DNA of 64,000 nt from Synergistaceae bacterium (GTDB lineage Bacteria; Synergistota; Synergistia; Synergistales; Aminobacteriaceae). The position numbers and the translations under genes were made by a program. Positions 34,398-43,153 of this stretch are shown piece after piece (positions within the stretch are counted from its first letter, which is position 1; every line of letters starts with the position of its first letter). The DNA lies in contig JAIRYN010000045.1 in NCBI GenBank assembly GCA_031267575.1, positions 1-64,000 of the forward strand, in the 5' to 3' direction. Below the pieces are notes generated by a model. It was not told where the DNA came from, did no database searches, and saw only the letters and a list, made by a program, of their open reading frames with translations.

Positions 34398-36156
34398 TGT
34401 TTTCAACCCTCTTGAACGCTAAATTTTCGGTGGGATGGCTCAATACATGTGCCAGTATTTGTCCCACAATGGGAGAAGCGACACTGCTGCCATGTTCCCC
34501 CGCCTCCACCATGGCGACCGCCACGTATTGAGGGTTGTCGGCGGGGGCATATCCCGCGAAAATGGCATGGTCTAAACCGTGGGCGTTTTGCGCGGTGCCC
34601 GTCTTGCCGGCCACCGCCACGCCGAAATTGCCCGCCCTAAAACCCGTTCCGCGGCTGACCACGTAATCGAGTCCTTTCTGCACCATGGCCAGTTTATCGG
34701 GAGCTATGCCTATGTTTGTGGGCTTTTGAAAATTCTCGGAAACGACGTGGGGCGTCACCAGGCGCCCTCCGTTGGCGATGGCTGCGTAAAGACGCGCGAT
34801 CTGAAGAGGGGTGAGCAATAAAAAGCCCTGGCCGATCGAGTAATTGATCGTATCCCCCTGGTACCAGCCTTTCTTGAATCGCTCTTTTTTCCAGTCGGGC
34901 CCCGCCGTGTTCCCTGAGCTCTCCCCAGGCAGGTCAATCCCGGTGGGAACACCCAGCCCAAATTTTTTTGCCCACTTCAACAACCGATCGATGCCGAGCT
35001 TCATCCCCACCTGGTAAAAATAAACGTCACAGGAATTTTGCAGCGCTCCGAGCAAATTCACGTTGCCGTGACCGTTCCTTCGCCAACACCGAAAAGTGCG
35101 TGACGGCAACTTCAACGCCCCTGAGCAGAAAAAAGTTGTTCCTGGCGTGATAACTCCCTCCTCCAAAGCAGCCAAAGCAACCAGCGGTTTGAAAGTGGAG
35201 GCTGGAGGGTATACGCCTGAAATGGCGCGATCCAGCATCGGCTTGTCCTTGTCCTCTGTTATATCCAGCCATTCCCTTGCGGAGACGCCCCAGGCAAGGG
35301 GGTTGCTATCATAGGTTGGCAAAGAGGCCGACACGAGTACTGCCCCCGTTTTCACATCCATCACAACGATGGCACCCTTGTAGTCGCTTAACAGCTCCAC
35401 AGCTCGTTTCTGAGCACCCATATCCAGGGTCAGGTAAACGTTCTGGCCTTTCTCCGAAGAGCGCAAATCGATGGTCCTGACTTTACGACCTTTCGCGTTG
35501 ACCTCAATGGACTCTTCCCCAGCAACCCCTCTCAATTGTTCTTCATAAAATCGCTCGACACCGCCTTTACCGACCAGGTCTCCTCCCACGTAGCTTCCTG
35601 GCAGGCTTTCCTTCAGCTCACTTTCGGAGATTTCTCCCACGTAGCCTGTGATGTTGGCCGCCAGGGCTCCCGCCGGATAAATGCGGCGCCACACTGGCAT
35701 GGGGAAAAATTGATTCGGGAACTTTGGATCCGCCACCAGTTCGGCCATCTGAGCCATCGTGAGGTTGGGAACCAAGCGTATGACGCGATAGGGAGCCCCC
35801 CTCTGTTTTTTGATCGTTTTTTCCAGATCCTCCACGGACATGGGTATACCGTGATCCGAGAGAAGCCCGCTGAGGTGAGACAACATACCCGGTTCATCCA
35901 AATTCAGAGGATAGCCCATGATACTGAAGGTGGTCTCGTTCACGGCCAGAGGAACTCCGTTGCGGTCGTAGATCTCTCCTCTGGGCGCGGAAAAGCGAAT
36001 CAGTCTTAAACGATTGGCGTAAGCAAGGCGAATGTACTTGTCAGCGTGCACGACCTGAAAGAAATAAAGGCCCACAAACAAAATTATCAGAGTCACGAAG
36101 ACTCCATACAGAAGCGCTTTCAAACGGGCATCGATGACGTCTCGCGTCTCAAGCAT
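34387..36156 (-). CDS. mrdA: Penicillin-binding protein 2 (elongasome transpeptidase)
   Basis: 589 aa class B PBP. One N-terminal membrane helix (ALLYGVFVTLIILFVGLYFF), the PBP dimer domain with FSAPRGEIYDRNGVPLAVNE, then the transpeptidase domain: active-site Ser320 in PASTFKPL, the SxN-type region around NSCDVYFY, and the KTGT box in AGKTGTAQNAHG. It cross-links peptidoglycan made by RodA in elongating rods. ATG 36156 overlaps mreD by 8 nt. Gene order mreBCD-mrdA is canonical. Confidence 0.96.
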   Translation of the reverse strand: MLETRDVIDARLKALLYGVFVTLIILFVGLYFFQVVHADKYIRLAYANRLRLIRFSAPRGEIYDRNGVPLAVNETTFSIMGYPLNLDEPGMLSHLSGLLSDHGIPMSVEDLEKTIKKQRGAPYRVIRLVPNLTMAQMAELVADPKFPNQFFPMPVWRRIYPAGALAANITGYVGEISESELKESLPGSYVGGDLVGKGGVERFYEEQLRGVAGEESIEVNAKGRKVRTIDLRSSEKGQNVYLTLDMGAQKRAVELLSDYKGAIVVMDVKTGAVLVSASLPTYDSNPLAWGVSAREWLDITEDKDKPMLDRAISGVYPPASTFKPLVALAALEEGVITPGTTFFCSGALKLPSRTFRCWRRNGHGNVNLLGALQNSCDVYFYQVGMKLGIDRLLKWAKKFGLGVPTGIDLPGESSGNTAGPDWKKERFKKGWYQGDTINYSIGQGFLLLTPLQIARLYAAIANGGRLVTPHVVSENFQKPTNIGIAPDKLAMVQKGLDYVVSRGTGFRAGNFGVAVAGKTGTAQNAHGLDHAIFAGYAPADNPQYVAVAMVEAGEHGSSVASPIVGQILAHVLSHPTENLAFKRVENNGQ

Positions 36157-36613
36157 TTTGTTTCTTTCCGTGTTGAATATAAAGAAAGACGCCTAGCAGC
36201 GCGATCGGCACAGCGCACCCCTGTTGAAGCCCGAACAAGATCCAGTTCCCACCATCAGCGCCTCGTCTTAAAATCAACGTGGACAGAAACGCGGGCAATA
36301 ACTGGACTGTCCAAAACAGAAAAAAGATGATCGTGGGGGTTCTGCCTGAAGTCGGAAGCGTATTCCACACCCACAGGACCACCATCACGACGCTAACATA
36401 ACTTAGGATAAAGAAACCCGGAATACCTATCCAGCGCAAATCCCACATCAACCCCCCCAAAAACGCCGCCCAAATGACGGATACATTTTTTCCCCAATCC
36501 TGTGTCAAGAGTCGGTAGGCGAGATACAGCAAAAAAAGCTCCGGAATCCGCATTGTTCCGAAGGTCAAAACGGTCAAAAAATCCTGAAGAAGCCAGAACA
36601 TCACGTAGGTCAT
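36149..36613 (-). CDS. mreD: Rod-shape protein MreD
   Basis: 154 aa hydrophobic protein with about five membrane helices (LFLLYLAYRLLTQ, VIWAAFLGGLMWDL, FFILSYVSVVMVVLWVW, IIFFLFWTVQLLPAFLS). MreD links MreC to the elongasome. Sequence conservation is low, as usual, so the call rests on size, topology and position between mreC and mrdA. Its ATG overlaps the mreC stop as ATGA. Confidence 0.88.
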   Translation of the reverse strand: MTYVMFWLLQDFLTVLTFGTMRIPELFLLYLAYRLLTQDWGKNVSVIWAAFLGGLMWDLRWIGIPGFFILSYVSVVMVVLWVWNTLPTSGRTPTIIFFLFWTVQLLPAFLSTLILRRGADGGNWILFGLQQGCAVPIALLGVFLYIQHGKKQNA

Positions 36614-37404
36614 CGAACGATGCCCCCTGAGTGTTTTAGGACGGAAACTGTATACAACCTGGACATGAAGGCCCCTGGTTCTATTTTATAGGTCATATAA
36701 CCGTTGTCCGAGGAAGCCTTTCCTTCGTCGGCGATAGCGCCAATGGGTATTCCCGAAGGCAGAAGCTCGCCAATGAGTGCCGTGCTGACCTTCATGCCCT
36801 TTTCGATACCGCGTCCCTCCGGAATGTAAGTCAACAAGACAGCTCCATTACTATTTCCCACCACGACCCCCAGTTCGCGAGTTTCCTCTATGACCACGGG
36901 GATCATCAACGCGGACGACGTCAAAAGCTCGACCCAAGAAGAAAAGGCACTAACGGAGCTGACGCGCCCCACCAGAAACCCATTTTGGAAAACGGGTAAT
37001 CCCATAATGATGCCGTCGTTTAACCCCTTATCTATCCTGACCTCGTTCCACCAAGAGTGAGGTTCCCGCAACGTCACACGGGCGTCCTCCATGCGCATGT
37101 CCAATTCTGATTTAATCTGCTCCGCCATAATAACGGAATTCGCGATTTGCAGTTTGGCGTTCTCGTTTTTCAAAACTTCAAGCTGTCGCGTGAGGTCGCT
37201 TTTATCCCGCGACCAAAGGTAAAGCTCCTGTAAAAACTCCCGAAACCGCACCGCGGGGTGTTCGGGAACCGACAGAACGCTCCCCACGAAATCGACCACA
37301 TTTCTCAGAAAACGGACATTGGGAGATACCCCCAATAAAAAAAGTCCCAAGGTGAGAGCCACAATTCCATGGATCCATTCAAGGGTCAAACGACGATCGA
37401 CCAT
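36610..37404 (-). CDS. mreC: Rod-shape protein MreC
   Basis: 264 aa bitopic protein. An N-terminal membrane helix (IVALTLGLFLLGV) is followed by a coiled coil (SDLTRQLEVLKNENAKLQIAN) and the beta-rich MreC domain with VRIDKGLNDGIIMGLPVF, GFLVGRVSSVS and the Thr/Ser-rich core. It scaffolds PBP2-RodA in the periplasm. ATG 37404; the mreB stop is 14 nt upstream. Confidence 0.93.
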   Translation of the reverse strand: MVDRRLTLEWIHGIVALTLGLFLLGVSPNVRFLRNVVDFVGSVLSVPEHPAVRFREFLQELYLWSRDKSDLTRQLEVLKNENAKLQIANSVIMAEQIKSELDMRMEDARVTLREPHSWWNEVRIDKGLNDGIIMGLPVFQNGFLVGRVSSVSAFSSWVELLTSSALMIPVVIEETRELGVVVGNSNGAVLLTYIPEGRGIEKGMKVSTALIGELLPSGIPIGAIADEGKASSDNGYMTYKIEPGAFMSRLYTVSVLKHSGGIVR

Positions 37405-37418
37405 GAGTCAAACCTGCG

Positions 37419-38474
37419 TTAACGGGCTCCCCGCTCCACAGACATGAGGACGCGCCGCATCGCCCCGAGATTTTCTAAAATTTTGCCCACTCCCAACGCC
37501 ACTGAGAAAAGTGGATTTTCCGCCACGATGACAGGTGTGTTGATAGCCCTGGCAAGCCGTTCGGCAAAACCCTTCATGAGCGCCACACCTCCGGAAAGGA
37601 CCACCCCTTGGTCCACAATATCTTTCGCCAGCTCAGGAGGCGTCTTTTCCAAGGCCACCTTGACCATATCTTCAATACGCAAAAAAATCGGGTCCAGGGC
37701 CTCCCGGACTTCGACGGAGGAAACCATGTCGATTTTGGGCAGGCCATCCGTCAAATCCCGTCCCTTGACTGCCATCTCCAGCTCTAGAGAAAGGGGTAAG
37801 GCCGAACCGATGGTATTTTTGACCTCCTCCGCCGTGGTTTCCCCTATGAAAAGAGCATAGCGCTGGCGCAGCATGGCGATGATGGCGTTGTCCATATCTT
37901 TGCCCGCTGTGCGAAGGGAGCTGGTCACCACGATGCCCCCTAAAGAAATGACGGATACTTCGCTGGTCCCGCCGCCCACGTCGACGATCATGCAGCCTCG
38001 CGGCTCGCTGATGGGCAATCCCACCCCCAAGGCTGCCGAAATCGGTTCGTCCACCACGTATGCCTCGCTGGCTCCAGCTCCCAGAGTGGCATCGACCACG
38101 GCCTTGCGTTCCACTTCCGTGATCTCGGCAGGCACCGATATGACCACGCGCGGATGGGACATAAACGACTTCCCCCCGTTGGCTTTACGCAAACAATACC
38201 GTATCAGCTCCTCGGTCATATCGAAGTTGGCGATAACGCCGTCTTGGAGCGGACATATGGCCTGTACCCCCGTGGGAGTCTTGCCGGCCATGGATTTCGC
38301 CTCGCGCCCCACCGCGATGACTTCGATTCCTCCCCCCCGCGGCAACTTGCGCACAGCCACAGTAGAAGGTTCACTAATAACGATGCCCTCGTCTTTTACG
38401 TACACCACAATGTTGCTGGTTCCCAGATCTATTCCCACGTCAAGTCCCAAAATTCCGGAAAGGTACTTGAACAT
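37419..38474 (-). CDS. mreB: Actin-like rod-shape protein MreB
   Basis: 351 aa actin-fold ATPase: phosphate-1 VGIDLGTSNIVVYV, connect-1 region, phosphate-2 CMIVDVGGGTSEVSVISLGG and adenosine motif VVLSGGVALMKGF. The N-terminal MFKYLSGIL is an amphipathic membrane helix, as in Gram-negative MreB. It is the first gene of the shape/division run, preceded by a terminator-like hairpin. The ribosome site GGTGATGAGGTAGG precedes ATG 38474. Confidence 0.97.
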   Translation of the reverse strand: MFKYLSGILGLDVGIDLGTSNIVVYVKDEGIVISEPSTVAVRKLPRGGGIEVIAVGREAKSMAGKTPTGVQAICPLQDGVIANFDMTEELIRYCLRKANGGKSFMSHPRVVISVPAEITEVERKAVVDATLGAGASEAYVVDEPISAALGVGLPISEPRGCMIVDVGGGTSEVSVISLGGIVVTSSLRTAGKDMDNAIIAMLRQRYALFIGETTAEEVKNTIGSALPLSLELEMAVKGRDLTDGLPKIDMVSSVEVREALDPIFLRIEDMVKVALEKTPPELAKDIVDQGVVLSGGVALMKGFAERLARAINTPVIVAENPLFSVALGVGKILENLGAMRRVLMSVERGAR

Positions 38475-38499
38475 CCTACCTCATCACCTCAAAAAGCCT

Positions 38500-38530
38500 C
38501 AAAAAACTCGGCAAAAAAGCTCCTTTGCCG
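38500..38530 (-). terminator. Intrinsic terminator between the MBL gene and mreB
   Basis: On the minus strand CGGCAAA-GGAGCTTT-TTTGCCG (38509-38530) is followed by AGTTTTTTG. This isolates the mreB run from the dtd/MBL genes. Confidence 0.6.
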
Positions 38531-38588
38531 ACTCGATGCCTCGTTTTATATTCTTCAAAGCGCTTTCTCGCGCCTCGAGGCCAGCGCC

Positions 38589-39233
38589 TCAAGGCCAAAA
38601 GGGATTGCTTTCCCGCTCCTGTCCTATAGTTGTGCCCGGTCCATGCCCAGGGAGAACCACCAGGTCGTCCGGCAATGTCGCCAGTTTTCGTAGCGACGTA
38701 AAAAGCGTAGAGGAGTCTCCACCGGGTAGATCCGTTCTTCCAACACTTTGCGCGAACAGCGTATCGCCCGATATCAAAACGCTCTTTTCCCCCAAGCAAA
38801 TAAGATAACATACACTACCCCGGGTGTGCCCCGGGGTCTCCATGACTTTTATCTCGAATTGCCCCACAGAGAGAACGTCTCCCTCTGAAACCGTCTTGAA
38901 ATCCTCAATACCTTCGCACTCCAAGCCCAGAGCCCTCCGCATTTCCTCAGGAGGCGCCTTCAGGAGAGGGGCGTCCTCCAGGGCAATGTAAATAGCGTTT
39001 CCCACCAAAGGAACGAGAGCCTCGATCCCCGCGATATGGTCCAAGTGCCCGTGAGTAAGCAACACCGCCGAGAGCGTCAAATGATTACGCGTCAGGTATT
39101 CGAGAACTTCCCTCGGGTCCCCTCCAGGATCGACGAAAAAGGCTACCCCCTCCCCGTCGAAAAAAAGATAACCGTTAGTCCACAGCGACCCTAAAGGGAA
39201 ACGCTTGTAGCTTATATCGCCTTTCGTGTTCAT
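38589..39233 (-). CDS. MBL-fold metallo-hydrolase (glyoxalase II-like)
   Basis: 214 aa. The dinuclear metal motif THGHLDH is followed by the Asp/His ligands in ETPGHTRGSVCYL, LISGDTLFAQSVGRTDLPGG and VLPGHGPGTTIGQE. These phrases are typical of the small hydroxyacylglutathione hydrolase-like subgroup found in most bacteria; the physiological thioester is unknown. ATG 39233 has a weak site (GGATGAAAG) that sits in a 14-bp duplicate (39234-39260) between this gene and dtd. Confidence 0.9.
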   Translation of the reverse strand: MNTKGDISYKRFPLGSLWTNGYLFFDGEGVAFFVDPGGDPREVLEYLTRNHLTLSAVLLTHGHLDHIAGIEALVPLVGNAIYIALEDAPLLKAPPEEMRRALGLECEGIEDFKTVSEGDVLSVGQFEIKVMETPGHTRGSVCYLICLGEKSVLISGDTLFAQSVGRTDLPGGDSSTLFTSLRKLATLPDDLVVLPGHGPGTTIGQERESNPFWP

Positions 39234-39260
39234 AATTCTTTCATCCTTATTCTTTCATCC
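39234..39260. repeat. 14-bp tandem duplicate spanning the dtd 3' end
   Basis: TTATTCTTTCATCC-type unit twice. The right copy includes the dtd stop region and the left copy the ribosome site of the MBL gene, so the duplication touches both genes. Confidence 0.85.
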
Positions 39261-39711
39261 TTCCCATATCCGCGCACGTGTCTATCATCAAAGTGACGGG
39301 ACCGTCGTTGACGATTTCCACCACCATGTGAGTCTGGAACGTTCCACACGCCGCCTTTACACCCCGAAGCCTCACTCGCTCCATAAAATACTCGTACAGG
39401 CGCTTTCCCTCTTCAGAGGAGGCCGCCTCCACAAAGGATGGACGACGTCCTTTACGGCAGTTGCCATAAAGGGTAAACTGGGAGACAATCAAGGCGCTTC
39501 CTCCGATCTCCAAAAGAGAGCGATTCATCTTTCCCGCTTCATCCTCGAAGATTCTCAAGTTTACTATTTTATCAGCCAGCCATTCGGCATCACGTTCGGC
39601 ATCTCCCACTCCGACGCCCAACAGTATACATAACCCTCCACTAATCTCGCCGACGACATTTCCTTCCACAGAAACGCAAGATCGGGTGACCCTTTGCACC
39701 ACAGCACGCAT
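39247..39711 (-). CDS. dtd: D-aminoacyl-tRNA deacylase
   Basis: 154 aa, full length. It hydrolyses D-amino acids (and Gly-tRNA-Ala) from tRNA. Signature [17 protein letters not shown] at the N-terminus, the catalytic [17 protein letters not shown] loop and the cross-subunit Gly-cisPro-type motif in [10 protein letters not shown] (GPVT). Followed 13 nt later by the MBL gene. ATG 39711. Confidence 0.96.
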   Translation of the reverse strand: MRAVVQRVTRSCVSVEGNVVGEISGGLCILLGVGVGDAERDAEWLADKIVNLRIFEDEAGKMNRSLLEIGGSALIVSQFTLYGNCRKGRRPSFVEAASSEEGKRLYEYFMERVRLRGVKAACGTFQTHMVVEIVNDGPVTLMIDTCADMGRMKE

Positions 39712-39766
39712 TTTATCCTCTCTGCTACTGAAAACTTATACAAATGTGTAATAGTCCAGATTTTGC

Positions 39767-39800
39767 CTTCTTCATCCTTCCTTCTTCATCCTTCCTTCTT
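39767..39800. repeat. 14-bp duplicate CTTCTTCATCCTTC upstream of dtd
   Basis: Two perfect copies (39767-39780, 39781-39794) plus a partial third lie between dtd and the ruined tnpB. Confidence 0.9.
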
Positions 39801-39876
39801 TCGACAAAGCTACTCAAGTTTGTACGGAAGTCCAAAGGCTTAAATTCCCGTGTAACTCACGGTACATCGCTTTACA

Positions 39877-40678
39877 CTATAAGTTCATAGCCGCGTTCAA
39901 ATCGCGGTCTATTTTCAACCCGCATTCTTGGCAGATATAGACACGGTCCCCGAGCTTCAAATCCTTCTTTATAGCCCCACATAGCCCCACGATCTTTATA
40001 GCCCCACAATCTTTATAGTCCCACAATTCGAGCACATCTTCGATGAGGGAAAAAAGATGAGGGAAAAAATCGGTCAGCAGCTCGAAGCTCTATGTTGTGC
40101 CTCTTGCATTTCTCAGCCAACTTTGTTTCAAAACAGTAAAAATTCTGTTCCGCTGTGGCCTTTGAGAGATGCTTGTTTTTCATCATTCCAAGAATATTAA
40201 GTCCTCGATTGTGATATAGGCAGGCTTGGTCATCACTAGTACAGAGACTATTTTGTTGATATAGTCTTTTCTTACACAATCAAGTCTGTAGTAGGTTTTC
40301 TGGACTTTAATACGCTATTTGTCTAGGTTCGCAAATTTTCCAGTAGCAGGTTTCACCTTCTTTCTATAATTAATTTTTGAAAAAATTTACGTTGTTCTCG
40401 TTTAAGACCGCGTTTTAATTTCTTATTCCATCGGATAACCCAACAGGTATATACCTATACTCTTTCAGCTTTACCCAGCCTAGGGTGAGTATCTTGATTC
40501 GATGCCGCCACGCTTCCGTGTTCTTTTCATTGTTACAAAGTCATTGTTACGAAGTCATTGTTCCGAAGAACATAAAAGCCGGTGTCGCTACTATGTTTCC
40601 TCCTAAATTTTGGAAATCCTTTCTTCGTCTTGAAAAACCGTTTGCAAGCTAAGTCAGCATTAATAATAGTCTGCTTTA
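39877..40678 (-). pseudogene. tnpB: Degenerate IS605-family tnpB
   Basis: Read on the minus strand in several frames, this is clearly a TnpB: KQTIINADLACKRFFKTKKGF and PKFRRKH; NKKLKRGLKREQRKFFQKL; VRKDYINKIVSVLVMTKP; ITIEDLNILGMMKNKHLSKA (RuvC-II Glu); ELRAADRFFPSS; then KDLKLGDRVYICQECG and IDRDLNAAMNL to TAG at 39877 (zinc ribbon and RuvC-III Asp). At least three frameshifts, several stops, internal tandem duplications (about 39968-40025 and 40528-40566) and loss of the first RuvC Asp region make it inactive. A right-end hairpin CCGTG-AGTTA-CACGG lies just beyond the stop. The 5' end is cut off by TnpB tail module C. Confidence 0.88.
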
Positions 40679-40820
40679 TTGACATACTCCCACGACTAAA
40701 GTTGTGGGATTCTAAGATCGACAAAGACAGCCAACTGAAACCGGTCTTACGTCTTTTCCTTTAAGAGTGGATGCCCCCACTCTGAGAATATTTACAGCCG
40801 CAGTAAAACTAGAAGCAATC
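40679..40820 (-). mobile_element. TnpB tail module C (IS200/IS605-type right end)
   Basis: The more diverged third copy of the 140-bp module. The minus strand reads TAVNILRVGASTLKGKDVRPVS, VGCLCRS and TAG, then the hairpin around ACTTTAGT and GGGAGTATGTCAA, which abuts the tnpB pseudogene. The internal hairpin (40764-40783) carries a C-G to G-C swap relative to modules A and B, with the amino acids unchanged at those codons. Confidence 0.78.
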
Positions 40821-40849
40821 TCCTTCTCGATCAATCGAGACTAGCGGAC

Positions 40850-43153
40850 TCATCCCCGGCTTACCTCCATCATACCCCTGACACCGTTCAGTTTGCCGGT
40901 AATCTCGTAAAGGTGCTCCAGGTTTCTTACCCTGAGCTCTATTTTGATGCGCACCAGTGTATTATCCACAATCGAGACTTTCATTCCCTGGATACTCCCG
41001 TTGGCTTGCCCGATAACTTGAGCCACGTCACGAACCAAATCTCCCCTGTCTATGGCTTCCGCCTTGATTCGCGTCGTGTAAAATTTTCCTGAGCCCGAAG
41101 AGGTATTCCAACTGACGTGGACGACTCGCCCCATCTGAGCGTTGAGAATGTTGAGGCAATCCATCCGATGGACGGTAATCCCTCTCACGCGAGTGGTATA
41201 ACCCACGATAGCGTCGCCCGGAACGGGTTCGCAGCAATTTGCCCGCACCACTTGCACACCTTCATACCCCTCTACGAGAATATCCAGATCAGGTCGTTTG
41301 GGCCGATTAGAGAGAATAGATTCGAGATCGTCGGAAGGATTGTGACGTTGCAGGTCAGCCAAAGCCAATTTTTGCGCCACGGTACTGGGCCCGGCGGAGC
41401 CCGACCCTATGGCCACCAGTAAATCTTCTTTACCCATCAGTCCCAGATCGCGGGCGACTTTATTGAGAGAAGGGGAAAACTCCTCCACGTCGTTTGTGGC
41501 AATTCCCCGTTTTTTCAGTTCTCTTTCCAGTGATTCCCAACCCCGCGTCAGCTTCTCCTCGCGGTCCGTCTTTTCGATCTGTCGAAAGTAGTTGCGTATT
41601 TTACTACGGGTTTTGGTGCTCTTGGCGATCTGCATCCAATCTCGAGAAGGGGCGCCTTGAGGAGAGGTGATGACCTTAACGATGTCTCCGTTCTTCACCT
41701 CCGTGTTCAGGGGAACGATACGATTGTTGATTCTGGCTCCGACGCAACGGTTCCCCACCTCGGTGTGCACAGCATAAGCGAAGTCGATGGTCGTGGCCCC
41801 CTTGGGCAACACCAAGGCTTTGCCCTGAGGCGTGAAAGCGTACACATCCGAAGTCAGGACGTCGCTCTTCAAAAGATCAAGAAAATCTTCCGGATCGTGT
41901 CCTTCCTGTTCCCCCTCCAGGGCCTGGCGCACCCACATTAGCTTCGCGTCCAGGTTGCTGGCCGACACTCCGCCTGACTTGTAAAGCCAGTGAGCGGCGA
42001 TGCCGTATTCCGCCAGTCGGTTCATCTCCTTAGTGCGTATCTGAACCTCCATCGGCGCTTCGAAGGCCATGACGGTCGTGTGTAACGATTGGTACATGTT
42101 GTTTTTAGGGTTTGCGATGTAATCGTCGAATTGTCCAGGAATGGGGACCCATAGGGAATGCACGATGCCCAAGACCGCGTAGCACGTCGAAATGTCGTCC
42201 ACTAAAACCCGTATAGCCAAAAGATCGTAAAGCTCGTCGAAGGAGATTTTTTTCCTTTCCATTTTTTCGTAAATACTGTAAAAATGTTTCGCGCGACCTT
42301 TGATTTTACAGGGAATGTTGTGTTCGGCAAGCCGGGCTTCCAGCTTCGCTATCCCCTCCTGAATGACCTTCTCCCGCTCAGGGAGCTTTCTGCGAACCCT
42401 GCGGCGGATGTCGTTATAGATCTCCGGTTGGAGGTATTTGAAGGCCAGGTCCTCCAAGTCCCTTTTTATTTGATAAATACCTAAACGATGAGCGAGAGGC
42501 GCGAAAATCTCCAGGGTCTCCCGGGAGATGCGCTTCTGTTTTTCCGGTCTGAAAATGGCTAGCGTTCTCATATTGTGCAACCTATCCGCCAGCTTGATCA
42601 GGACCACGCGAATGTCCCGCGCCATGACGATGAACATTTTACGCAGGTTTTCGGCTTGATATCCTTCCTGGGACATAAAAGGCAATTTCCCCAGTTTTGT
42701 GACGCCGTCCACCAAGGTCACCACTTCTTCCCCAAAAATGGCGGACAGCTCAGGGGCTGTCGTCTCAGTGTCCTCCAGGACATCATGGAGCAATGCGGCG
42801 CACAGCGCCGCTGAGTCGCTCTGCATTTCCGCCAAAATCACCGCCACGTTGAGGGTGTGTACCACATAAGGGTCTCCTGTTGATCTTTTTTGAAGGACGT
42901 GAGCCTCACCCGCGTAGAGAAACGCCTTGCCTACCTGAGTGAGCTGTGAGGAAGAAAGATAGGCGACGGTTTTTGTCCACAATTCGTGCCAAACGTTTTT
43001 AACAGACTCCGTTTTACAGTCGTCTGGCAAACGAGTAAAAAACGAGTCTCTGAGTTGAGACATTTCCTTTGACTCGTTATTCGCCGAAAGTTCGGGAACG
43101 CTGTTCAGGATGGATTTCATTTCGGCAGGTCCAAAACTGGACATGGCTGTCAC
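40850..43153 (-). CDS. relA: Bifunctional (p)ppGpp synthetase/hydrolase
   Basis: 767 aa RelA/SpoT homologue (Rel). The HD hydrolase domain is intact: STGDPYVVHTLNVA, LLHDVLEDTET and IKLADRLHNMRTL. The synthetase domain has KFYSIYEKMERK, DLLAIRVLVDD, FDDYIANPKNNMYQSLHTTV and EVQIRTKEM. TGS (VYAFTPQGKALVLPKGAT), a zinc-finger-like region with NCCEPVPGDAIVGYT, and a C-terminal ACT domain follow. It sets the stringent response. The GTG at 43153 overlaps the recJ stop as GTGA; an ATG at 43144 is the alternative start. Compare the stand-alone hydrolase at 52410-52970. Confidence 0.96.
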   Translation of the reverse strand: MTAMSSFGPAEMKSILNSVPELSANNESKEMSQLRDSFFTRLPDDCKTESVKNVWHELWTKTVAYLSSSQLTQVGKAFLYAGEAHVLQKRSTGDPYVVHTLNVAVILAEMQSDSAALCAALLHDVLEDTETTAPELSAIFGEEVVTLVDGVTKLGKLPFMSQEGYQAENLRKMFIVMARDIRVVLIKLADRLHNMRTLAIFRPEKQKRISRETLEIFAPLAHRLGIYQIKRDLEDLAFKYLQPEIYNDIRRRVRRKLPEREKVIQEGIAKLEARLAEHNIPCKIKGRAKHFYSIYEKMERKKISFDELYDLLAIRVLVDDISTCYAVLGIVHSLWVPIPGQFDDYIANPKNNMYQSLHTTVMAFEAPMEVQIRTKEMNRLAEYGIAAHWLYKSGGVSASNLDAKLMWVRQALEGEQEGHDPEDFLDLLKSDVLTSDVYAFTPQGKALVLPKGATTIDFAYAVHTEVGNRCVGARINNRIVPLNTEVKNGDIVKVITSPQGAPSRDWMQIAKSTKTRSKIRNYFRQIEKTDREEKLTRGWESLERELKKRGIATNDVEEFSPSLNKVARDLGLMGKEDLLVAIGSGSAGPSTVAQKLALADLQRHNPSDDLESILSNRPKRPDLDILVEGYEGVQVVRANCCEPVPGDAIVGYTTRVRGITVHRMDCLNILNAQMGRVVHVSWNTSSGSGKFYTTRIKAEAIDRGDLVRDVAQVIGQANGSIQGMKVSIVDNTLVRIKIELRVRNLEHLYEITGKLNGVRGMMEVSRG

